Part shown: one piece after another, positions 54,793 to 64,000 of the stretch | Layout of the letters: each line of letters starts with the position of its first letter | Numbering within the stretch: the first letter of the stretch is position 1 | Source: Marichromatium purpuratum 984 | Lineage (GTDB): Bacteria > Pseudomonadota > Gammaproteobacteria > Chromatiales > Chromatiaceae | Length of the DNA stretch: 64,000 nt | Assembly: GCF_000224005.2 (NCBI RefSeq) | Contig: NZ_CP007031.1 | Coordinates: 1,951,001 to 2,015,000, forward strand | Direction of reading: 5' to 3' | Notes under the pieces: model-generated | Told to the model about the DNA's origin: nothing | The model's database searches: none | The model's input: the letters and a program-made list of their open reading frames with translations, nothing else | Program-made: the position numbers and the translations under genes

Positions 54793-55343
54793 CGAGAGAA
54801 TATTCCAGTTCGATTGTCTCTGTGTCACCCATCTGGGGACACGTCATACGTACAAAAGCACGCAACAACCTCTCGTCGGAATCCCGTCGCGCACGCAATG
54901 CGCCCGAACTCAAGCCGGAACCTTGCGATGTGCTGGGTCGGCGTCCGAGGCCATCTCGTGGACGCCGAACGGGTGGACACCTCGGTGTGTCGGGGACAGG
55001 ATCAATGGGGTTGCTCCTGCCAAGAGCAAAGGGACTGCGGGATACCCCGACGCCGGCGGCGAGCGGTGGATAGGATGAAGCAAAGGGAGCCCTGGAGTCG
55101 GGCCAGAAGGTGACATGTCGCATAATGAGGGACGGTCTGTTCGTCAAGGCTCCTTGTTTCGCGGCACGCGCGCCAGCGGCGCTCACGGCCAATCCACCCC
55201 TATTGAATAGGTTCGGATCGGACACGGCGGCTCGATTCAAGCCGCTCCGTGTCCGGCGACGAATGACCGCATCCACATTCGCGCCTCCATAGTATAGTCA
55301 TCACGGATGCAAGACCACCGTTCAGCCGTACCCTCTCGAAACC
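54793..55343. other. Structured divergent intergenic region upstream of the che operon
   Basis: This 551 bp stretch separates divergent cheY and the DUF1566 gene and must hold the che promoter. No gene is supported. It contains several inverted repeats, including TTGCTC/GAGCAA (55011-55029) and the long hairpin at 55219-55255, and a TATAGT at 55293-55298 that could be a -10 for the rightward gene. I did not find a clear sigma-28 promoter. Confidence 0.55.
55219..55255. other. Strong bulged hairpin between divergent genes
   Basis: CGGACACGG plus CGGCT (55219-55232) pairs with AGCCG plus CCGTGTCCG (55240-55255), giving 14 bp around a 7-nt loop with a 2-nt CT bulge. No T tract follows on either strand, so it is not an obvious terminator. 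Confidence 0.75.
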
Positions 55344-55904
55344 ATGATCCACAGCACCCGGCTCCTCACCCTTGCCATGGCCCTGCCCCTGGCCGCATCA
55401 CTCCAGGCGCAACCACCGCAACCGGCCGAGATCGCCGACGCCGCGGGCGTCTGTCTCCCCAATCGACCACAGACCACGCCATCGGCCGACTTCACCCCGA
55501 TCGAGGACGGCCAGGCGGTGCGCCACCAGCCGACCGGACTCGACTGGCAACGCTGCGCACTCGGCCAGCGCTGGGACGGACGCGACTGCGTCGGCCGACC
55601 CGGCAGCTGGTCGTGGCGCGCGGCCGAGGCACTGGTCGCCGGGCGCGACGACAGCTGGCGCCTGCCCCGTGCCGACGAACTCACCACCATCGTCGAGCGC
55701 TGCCACCCCGGGCCGGCGGTCAATCCGCAGGTCTTCCCCAACACCCCGGGGATCATCTTCTGGACCAGCTCGGGGGACACCGGCGGGCTCGACCGCGCCT
55801 GGGCGGTGAGCTTCTTCGCCGGCAGCCGTTATCGCATGAGCAAGGAGCAGGAAGGCGCGATCCGGCTGGTACGCGAAACCCCAGGCGGGGCCGCCACGCC
55901 CTGA
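55344..55904 (+). CDS. DUF1566 (Lcl C-terminal domain) exported protein
   Basis: A 186-residue protein with a signal peptide (about 1-22, cleaved after LQA). The mature part carries the DUF1566 hallmarks: TGLDWQRCALGQRWDG, WRLPRADELTTIVE and IIFWTSSG, ending EGAIRLVRE. Two cysteine pairs suggest disulfides. The domain is common in secreted or surface proteins of unknown role, sometimes in repeats. It stands alone, divergent from cheY and convergent with a chemoreceptor gene whose stop is 15 bp away. Confidence 0.88.
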   Translation: MIHSTRLLTLAMALPLAASLQAQPPQPAEIADAAGVCLPNRPQTTPSADFTPIEDGQAVRHQPTGLDWQRCALGQRWDGRDCVGRPGSWSWRAAEALVAGRDDSWRLPRADELTTIVERCHPGPAVNPQVFPNTPGIIFWTSSGDTGGLDRAWAVSFFAGSRYRMSKEQEGAIRLVRETPGGAATP

Positions 55905-55919
55905 GCCGGGGCCGTATGA

Positions 55920-57851
55920 CTACAGACTGAAGCGCTTGACCAGCGCCTCCAGGCGTTGAGCGTGCTCGACCAGGGTGGCGTTGACCTGCTGACCGTGCTC
56001 CATCGCCTGGGTGCTCTCCTCGGCCAGTTGGTGGATCCGCGCCATGCTGGCACTGATGCTCTCGCTCACCTCGCGCTGCTCGCGCGTGGCCGCGGCGATC
56101 TGCAGCCCCATCTCGTTGACCCCACCGACACCGGAGCGGATCTCCTCGAGCGCGGTGCCGGCGCGGTTGGCCAGACTGGCGCAGTCCTGCGCCTGGTCGT
56201 TGCTGTGCTGGATCGCCTCGGAGACCTGGTGGGCAGCGCGCTGCAGTTCCTCGACGATGGTCGCGATCTCGCGGGTCGACTCCTGGGTCCGGTTGGAGAG
56301 GTTGCGCACCTCGTCTGCGACCACCGCGAAACCGCGTCCGGCCTCGCCGGCGCGCGCCGCCTCGATTGCGGCATTGAGCGCGAGCAGATTGGTCTGCTCG
56401 GCAATCGCCGCGATCGCCTCGATCACCTGGCCGATACCCGCGCTACCGCGCTCGAGACGCTCGACCACCGGCTGCATCTCATGCATCTGCGTGGCCAGCT
56501 GGTCGATCGCGGCAGTGGTGCGACGCACCTCATCGCCACCCTCGGTGGTATGACGCTCGGCGGCCTCGGCTGCAGCGCGGGTGTCATCGGCATGCTGCGA
56601 GACCGAGCGCGCCGAGGCGGCCATCTCGGTGCTCGCCGAGGCGACATGATCGGTCTCCTGCTGCTGCTCACGCGCCAACGCGATGGTCTGGTCACCGGCG
56701 GCGAGCAACTGCTGCGCCGAGTCGTCGAGTTCGGTGGCGGTCCCCGCCACCTCCTGGATGATCCGGTGCAGCGTCTCGGTGTGGCGGTTGAGCGCGCCGA
56801 ACAGGGTGCCGATCTCGTCATCGTTGGTGATGTCGAGACGCAGCGTCAGATCCGCCTCCATCCGCGCGAGCTGATCGACGGCGCCCTTGATCGGACGCGC
56901 GACATAGCGCTGCACCGCCCAGGTGATGGCCCCGGCCAGCCCCAGCAGCAGCACCAGCAGCATACCGTTGAGCAACCAGGCCAGCAGGGTGGTGCTCGCC
57001 ACGCGCTGCTCGAGTCGCGTCCTCGGCTCGCCGATCAGGTGCACCCCGATACGGTTGCCGCTGTCATCGAGCACCGGCGTGGCGACCACGAACCAGTCCG
57101 CAGTCACCCATTTGGGGTGATGCGGCAGGGCGCCATCGGCATCGACCAGGCTGCGCGCGAAGGCCAACGCCTCGGCATCGAACCAACGATCATTGGCCAG
57201 CACCCAGTCGCCCACGGCGGTATTGTCACGCAGCGCGGGCAAGGCGCGGGCGTGATCGGCATCGATCAGCAGGACATACTGCAACGCGTCGGCCTGGAAG
57301 TTGCGGCTGACACTACCGACGCCCTGGATCATCTCCAGACTGCCCAGATAGCGCTCGCCGTCGAACACCGGCGCGAAGGCGTGGATGTTCACGCCGAACT
57401 CACCGACCTCGAACTCGGCGTGCGACTTGCGCTCGACGAGCGGCCGCAGAGGCGCCGAAGCAAGATCCATCCCACGCGGGTTCCAGCTGCGCACGATCAG
57501 CCGCCCCTCGGGATCACGCAACTGGAAGCGCAGACCGCGATAGTTGGTGGTGGCGCGATAGAGCGCCGAGATTCGCGCCAACTCATCACCTCCGGGCGTC
57601 GCATCGGTGAAGATGGAGATGATGCTCGGGCTCTGCGCCAGGGCCACCGTGGTACCGATCCCGAAGTTGTTCTTGGCGTGTAGACGCTCGTCGAGCACCA
57701 GCCGCAGGGTCTCGGCGCGCTCGGCCACCACGCCCTCGGTCAGCCGCTGCTTGACCCACTGCAGCGAGCCGAAGCCAATGACCAGGAATAGGGTGCCGGA
57801 CAGGGCGATGATCAGGAGCAGACGTTTCTTCAGCGAGAGGGATCGGGACAT
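55920..57851 (-). CDS. Methyl-accepting chemotaxis protein with large periplasmic (dCACHE-like) sensor
   Basis: A 643-residue receptor. TM1 (about 10-30), a periplasmic double-CACHE-like domain (about 31-285, with [10 protein letters not shown] and [19 protein letters not shown]), TM2 (about 288-315), one HAMP and a signalling domain with tip [19 protein letters not shown]. There is no C-terminal tether pentapeptide (it ends LVKRFSL), so its adaptation may rely on assistance from the DWEEF receptor. ATG 57851 is used; a GTG immediately before is possible. The ligand is unknown. Confidence 0.93.
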   Translation of the reverse strand: MSRSLSLKKRLLLIIALSGTLFLVIGFGSLQWVKQRLTEGVVAERAETLRLVLDERLHAKNNFGIGTTVALAQSPSIISIFTDATPGGDELARISALYRATTNYRGLRFQLRDPEGRLIVRSWNPRGMDLASAPLRPLVERKSHAEFEVGEFGVNIHAFAPVFDGERYLGSLEMIQGVGSVSRNFQADALQYVLLIDADHARALPALRDNTAVGDWVLANDRWFDAEALAFARSLVDADGALPHHPKWVTADWFVVATPVLDDSGNRIGVHLIGEPRTRLEQRVASTTLLAWLLNGMLLVLLLGLAGAITWAVQRYVARPIKGAVDQLARMEADLTLRLDITNDDEIGTLFGALNRHTETLHRIIQEVAGTATELDDSAQQLLAAGDQTIALAREQQQETDHVASASTEMAASARSVSQHADDTRAAAEAAERHTTEGGDEVRRTTAAIDQLATQMHEMQPVVERLERGSAGIGQVIEAIAAIAEQTNLLALNAAIEAARAGEAGRGFAVVADEVRNLSNRTQESTREIATIVEELQRAAHQVSEAIQHSNDQAQDCASLANRAGTALEEIRSGVGGVNEMGLQIAAATREQREVSESISASMARIHQLAEESTQAMEHGQQVNATLVEHAQRLEALVKRFSL

Positions 57852-58368
57852 CACAGGGACCTAGGAACGGGGGATGGAGACCGCTGGGGCGGATGATCAG
57901 GGGGCAACAGCAACCGACTCCGCCATGCCGGACGGCGGGTAGCATCTGATCGATGACATGGAAGTCCAGGACACACGGCAACGACACGACCGCGCCGGGC
58001 ATGATCTCGGCGCCATGCGCGCGGTGTGCGCAACATCGGAAGGGCGGTTGAACCTGGACCTGACCGGGGGTCTCTGGTGGGATCCGGCGGGACGCGATCT
58101 GTACGAGCGAGGGGATACGACACTACGCGATATCACATGTCTGCCGGGTACACATCGAGCGGATCGCGGCGGTCGCGAACAGACCGAACACGTCGCCGTC
58201 ATTCTTGACGCTCCACCAGCGTATCGTCCTCGTCAAGCAGCGGTGACGGCCTCGGTCGCGTCTATCTTAGCGACCACCGGACGGCGGCGGCAAGGGCCGC
58301 CAGGCAATGGGCGACGACACCACCCGCCGTGGATGGCGGACGATGTCGCGCCGAGTGATGTGCACCGC
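57852..58368. other. Intergenic region upstream of the dCACHE receptor
   Basis: These 517 bp lie between two minus-strand genes. A plus-strand open frame crosses it, but its second half is antisense to the next gene and its first half has no recognisable composition or ribosome site. Nothing else is recognised. Confidence 0.45.
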
Positions 58369-58704
58369 TCACCAGGGGCGGTACTCGAGCCCTGGGATGG
58401 CTGCGCGATCGAAGACCTGGGGCAGGCACTGCATCAGCTCATCGAGTTCCTCGAGCGCCATGTGGCGACCGTAAGAGGCCTTGGCGGCATCGATCGGCAA
58501 CTCGACCCAGTAACGCGATGCGGCGGGTTCGAAAAGGATCTGCAGCACGTTCTCGTCGGCATCGATGATGCCCAGATAGTCGTCCTCGCTCTGCAGTCGC
58601 GGCAACAGCTGCTCGCGAATCGCCCGCGCGCTCATCTCCACCGCGCTGGCCGAGGAGACGGCCTCACCCGCCCGTTCGAACAGATAAAAGACTCGGTAGT
58701 GCAT
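58369..58704 (-). CDS. Conserved-looking small soluble protein, unknown function
   Basis: A 111-residue protein beginning MHYRVFYLFERAGEAVSS. It has no signal peptide or membrane segment. Regular alternation of helical and strand-like stretches (AIREQLLPRLQSEDDYLGIID, NVLQILFEP, YWVELPIDAAKASYGRHM) and normal codon use support a real gene. I do not recognise a family. It is isolated, with more than 500 bp of non-coding DNA on each side. Confidence 0.7.
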   Translation of the reverse strand: MHYRVFYLFERAGEAVSSASAVEMSARAIREQLLPRLQSEDDYLGIIDADENVLQILFEPAASRYWVELPIDAAKASYGRHMALEELDELMQCLPQVFDRAAIPGLEYRPW

Positions 58705-59226
58705 GGTCGACAGTCATCGCTCCAGTGTGAACGCCGCGGAAGGCACATCCATCCCGCGGCCTGATGTTTCCATACGGCACCGCCACGGCCGGGACCATTG
58801 ACGAAGCCATGCTATGATCCCGCACGCAGACGATCTCCCCCAGTGGCGGCCAACGGCGATCCTTGGCCATCACCGGGATGCTGATCGATTCCCGAGGCGG
58901 AATCAATCGGACGCTCGCCACCGCGTGCCCGCTCCCGGGACGCGCTCCAGGGAGCAGCTCCACCGCGGACTCGGGCGTCCAATCCCCGAACATACCGCGA
59001 CTCGCACCACCAGTGCGCGATCGATTGCTGGGACGATGATCGACGCGCCACCGCACAGGGACTGTGAAAGCCCCCACCCGTCCCCTCGGGATCGCCCGTG
59101 CGCGACCGCCCGAAACGCAACAAAAGCAACGCCTGACCAAGGACCTAATCACCAGAACAGCGATCGGGATGCCGCGCCCCGCAGGTGACGCACCGCCCGG
59201 CCACCCGATCGACGCCGGAGGCATCG
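58705..59226. other. Intergenic region before the symporter gene
   Basis: These 522 bp separate a minus-strand small gene from the plus-strand symporter. TGCTATGAT (58810-58818) is a possible extended -10 without a good -35, which would leave a leader of about 400 nt. I compared the leader with glutamine and c-di-GMP riboswitch consensus elements from memory and saw no match. Confidence 0.45.
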
Positions 59227-60507
<1,281 letters not shown>

Positions 60508-60588
60508 CCGGCGCCCCGGCGCGAACCATCGGGACGGCGGCCGGTCGAATCCGGCGCCGTTCCCGCCAACATTCCACCCCGAGCGCAT

Positions 60589-63500
60589 GACCTCAACCGT
60601 GTCGCAACCCACCGACGACGACGGCACCGCCCGCGCCTTTCGTTCCCGCGTCCTCCGCCCCACCGAAGGCGTGTTCCTCTTCCACCCTCGCGCCATCGAG
60701 CGACTGGTGGCCAAGCAGCTCGGTCCAGACGGCTATGAGGGCTCCATCCCCGAGCCAAGCTATGCGCTGATGCCCTGCGCCGACTTCCTCCACGGACTCG
60801 AGACCGAGAACCCCGAGGCGCTGGCGGTGATCGAGGGCCTCGACCTGCCCGCCGAGGTGATCCTGCTGCCGATCCCGCCCGAGCAGCGACTCGATCGCGC
60901 GGGATTCGTGCGGCTGCTGCGCGACTACTGGGGCCGGCGCTTCGAGGCTGAGGTGGCGCGCGCCTGGCAGCTCGCCGGCGGGCAGGTGCCGACCCGCGCC
61001 ACCGCCACGCTCATCGAGCTGATCGGTGCTGGCGCCTTCGCCGAGATCCGCGAGGTGCTGGGGCGCGACGGGCTGATCCCCCAGGGCGTCGCCGACCCGC
61101 TGGTCTGCCGCGCCTTCGTCGCCCTGCTCGTCCGGCTCCACCGCTTCGCCCCGGGGACGCGCGGCTTCCTGTTCCCGGCGATCGCCGACTGGGCGGCGCT
61201 CGATGCCTGGCTCGCGACCCTCGACCTCGCCCCCGACGACGACCGGCTCACGGCGCTGCTCGCGCGCACCCGCCCCGATCGCGCCTGTGGCGAGGCGCCG
61301 CGCCACCTGCCATTGCCCACCGCCCTGCCCTATGGCACCGGCGACCCGGGGCTGAGGGTACGCGCCCCGCTGCCACCGCCGGCGCCACGTACCCCGACGA
61401 CACCGGCCAGCGCGCCGCCCGCCCGCGCCGCCACCTTGCACTCGGCCTGCCTGGCCGCGCTCCATCAGGGCTCGCAGCTGCCCCGACAGCGCTGGAACCA
61501 GCGCCTGCGCGACTGGCTGCTCAATACCCTGGGCCCATTGCTCGCTGCGCTGCTCGCCCTCGGACTGCGTCTCGAGCGGCGCACCCGCGGGCTGCCGGCG
61601 GTGCTGATGGCCCCCTATCTGATGCTCTTCCGTCATGCCATCCGCATGGCCCAGCGTGCCGAGCTCAACGACCGCTATGCGCTGACACTGTGGCAACTGG
61701 TCAACGCCGAGCGGCTGTTCCAGCGCATGGGCCAGCCCTGCGCGCCCGATGCCGAGCAGATTGCCCGGATCATCGCACGCCGCATCGATCGTGCCCGCCA
61801 GGCCCTCGGTGACCTCATCGCGGTGCGCTGGAAGCTGCCGCCGGGTGAGGCCCAGGCGCTGCGCGCGCTGATCGCCCGGCTGATCGAGGAGGACCGCCAC
61901 GGTGCCAGCTGCCGCGCCGCCCGGGCACAGCTGCGGATGCTCGAGCAGGTACTGCATGAGGGGCGTGCCACCTACTACCGGCTGCGCCCCCTGCACTGGA
62001 TGCTGAGCGGCGGGCGACGACCCTTGCGCCAGATCCTCCCCTTCCAGTCGACGCTGAAGGCGTTGCACGCGCTCGACACCGGGCTGGCGAGACTCGACGG
62101 CATCGGCTGGACGGTGGCCGAGGTCGAGCGCTGCGCCGCACCGCTGCGCACCCTCTCGGCGCGTCACAGCGAGCGATTGCAGACCCAGTTGCGCCCCCAC
62201 CTCGAGCGGATCCTCGATGAGGCCGGCTTCACCCCCGACGACCACCGTCAGCGGGTCGCCGCGCACAAGCTGCTCTGTGAGCTGCTCGATGTCATCGAGT
62301 ACCGCCGTCACCTGCGTTTCACCGATGTGCGCGACATCGTCGCGCGCAACACCCTGCGCCTGCCCGACCCCGGTCCTCGCGAACTGCTCGGCGGCGATCG
62401 TCTGGCGCGCTTCGACCGCGCCGCCGCCCGCGCCCTGCCCGGCCTCTACAAGCCCGGCGAACTCTATATCAAGGGCCTGCAACAGCTCAGTGCGCCGCTC
62501 TTCGGCACCCCCGGCGGACGCCTGGCGATGCGCCACCTGCTGCTGCCCTTCGGGCTGGCCTTCCTCGGGCTCAAGACCCTCGACCTGCTCGTCGGCCTGC
62601 TCGCACCGCCCGAGAGCCACCCCGAGCTGGCACCGCTGTGGCTGGTCGCCCTGGTGGCAATGATGGTCAACCTCGGCGTCTACACCCGCATTGGCCGGCG
62701 GTTCTTCATCGCCCTCTGGCAGGGGCTCGGCACCCTGCTGCGACTGCTGCTGTTCGACGGGTTGCGCCGGTTGCTGCGCTGGCGCCCGGTGGCCAACCTG
62801 CTCGCCACCCGCGCCATCCGCGCGCTCGACCACAACCTGCTGCGCCCGCTGCTCACCGGCACCCTGGCGCTGCTGCCGCTGATCGGGCTGGCCAGCCTGG
62901 TCGAGGGGCTCGCCATCGAGCCCGGCGCCCCCTTGTTCGGGCTGGCCTTCACCCTCGGCATCCTGATCAACAACACCCCCCTCGGGCGGCGGCTGGTCGA
63001 TCAGACGGTGAGCGCGCTCGGCGGCTTCCTGCGCCGGGTCAACCAGACCCTGGTGATCGGGTTGGTCAAGGCCCTGCTCGACTTCTTCAAGGAATTCACC
63101 CGACGCTTCCAGCAGGGGCTGCACCGCATCGAGGAGCTGCTCAGCCACCATCTCGCCGAGTCCGTGCCCGAGCTGCTGCTCAAGTCGTTGCTGGCGCCGC
63201 TGTGGAACCTGATGCAGTCACTGATCCAGTTCTACGTCACCGTGCTGGTCGAGCCCCAGGTCAACCCGATCAAGCACTTCCCGCTGGTCACCATCGCCCA
63301 CAAACTGCTGCTACCCTTCCTGCCGGCGATCACCGGGGTGCTGGTGGCGCTCACCGAGTCGGTGCTGCCGAAGCTCATCGCCTACCCTTTCGCCACCCTC
63401 ACCGTGCTGCTGCTACCGGGGCTGGCCGGCTTCCTGGTCTGGGAGCTGAAGGAGAACTGGAAGATCTATGCCGCCAACCACCCGTCCTCGGGACCGGGGC

Positions 63501-64000
63501 TGGACCCTGGAATCGAGCCGGCGGTGGTCGGCGAGCACGGCGAGCACATGCGCGCGATGCTGCGCCGAGGGATCCACAGCGGCACCCAGCCCAAGGCCTT
63601 CGACCGGCTGCGCCGGGTGCTGCGCGAACAGCTCCGCGACGAGCGCCCGGCACCCTGGCGGGTGCACGAGGCCCAGCGTCGGGTTCATGGCATCGAGCGG
63701 GCGATGCAGCGTTTCTGCGAGCGTGAACTCGCCCACGCGCTACGCCTGCGCAGCACCGAGACCGGCTGCCGCCTGGCGCGGGTCGAGACCCTGGCGCCAC
63801 GCCTGGCGACCAATGCCTGCGCGCTCCGACTCGCGCTCACCCCGGCGACGACGCCACCCACCGCGGTGCACCTCGGCATCGACATCACGCTGCGCGACGG
63901 TCGGTTGCACTACCGCGCCAGCGCCACCGGCGCGCTCGCACAGATCGAGCCGGCGTGCTGGCGCGCCATCGCCGAGGACATCGTGGTCTTCGCCGGGCGG
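60589..64000 (+). CDS. Very large membrane protein of unknown family (5' part; runs off the window)
   Basis: An uninterrupted plus-strand frame from ATG 60589 to the right edge gives at least 1,137 codons with no stop. The N-terminal 640 residues look mainly helical and soluble (a possible short membrane segment at about 313-330), with an alanine/proline-rich linker at about 258-280. Several hydrophobic helices follow (about 651-673, 683-700, 750-775, 781-795, 905-950), then a cytoplasmic region after [14 protein letters not shown] and a beginning domain near 1060-1137. I do not recognise a family. Codon use is like that of the host. The long antisense frame over 60593-63151 is its shadow. 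It lies 81 bp after the symporter gene. Confidence 0.85.

Noticed and set aside
57958-58764. A 268-codon plus-strand open frame
   Set aside because: Its second half is the antisense of the small minus-strand gene at 58369-58704, and the first half lacks a ribosome site and protein-like composition.
58819-59226. Riboswitch in the long leader before the symporter
   Set aside because: No match to the core elements of glutamine, glycine or c-di-GMP riboswitches could be found by eye.
60593-63151. An 852-codon minus-strand open frame
   Set aside because: It is the antisense of the large plus-strand membrane protein. Its composition (Q, G, A, E and R rich, no folded-domain motifs) is typical of a shadow frame in GC-rich DNA.

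Overview
The window is high-GC DNA from a gammaproteobacterium, probably of the Chromatiales (purple-sulfur-bacterium-like). Three things point there: the conserved order nadB / rpoE-rseA-rseB-rseC-degP / lepA-lepB-rnc-era-recO-pdxJ, the crcB-serS neighbourhood, and a large set of PAS, c-di-GMP and chemotaxis genes. No photosynthesis gene is present, so the family-level placement is an inference.

Layout. 1-7.2 kb is accessory DNA: a type I restriction subunit (hsdR), a visibly AT-rich patch with an exported ClpP-fold protein, and a tight NTF2-like / COG0523 GTPase / QueD-like operon that resembles zinc-homeostasis loci. 7.3-20.2 kb holds tRNA-Ser(UGA), yccA, a SufS-SufE fusion, an AcuI/YhdH reductase, a PAS-GGDEF-EAL phosphodiesterase candidate, serS-DUF190-crcB, and an operon of a degenerate GlgC, an EndoIII-like glycosylase and a methyltransferase. 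20.3-31.1 kb, all minus strand, is the housekeeping and envelope-stress block: sigma-E and its Rse regulators, a DegP protease, LepA, signal peptidase I, DUF4845, RNase III, Era, RecO and PdxJ. nadB diverges from it.

33-58 kb is a signalling region. Two overlapping hybrid histidine kinases, each with its own HPt domain, converge on a c-type-heme GGDEF-EAL protein. Next comes one long minus-strand chemotaxis operon: cheY-cheA-cheW-mcp-cheR-cheD-mcp-cheB, followed by a STAS anti-sigma antagonist and a REC-PP2C-HATPase protein (HsbA/HsbR type). A third chemoreceptor lies just beyond. The membrane-anchored receptor after cheD carries a CheZ-like DxxxQ motif near its C-terminus, and no separate cheZ is seen.

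59-64 kb has a dicarboxylate/glutamate symporter and the first 1,137 codons of a very large membrane protein that runs off the right edge. No CRISPR array, insertion sequence or prophage was recognised. The strongest candidates for new biology are the CheZ-motif receptor with its CheD-shared tail, the GlgC paralogue lacking catalytic motifs, the NTF2-COG0523-QueD operon, the heme-GGDEF-EAL protein and the large open-ended membrane protein.
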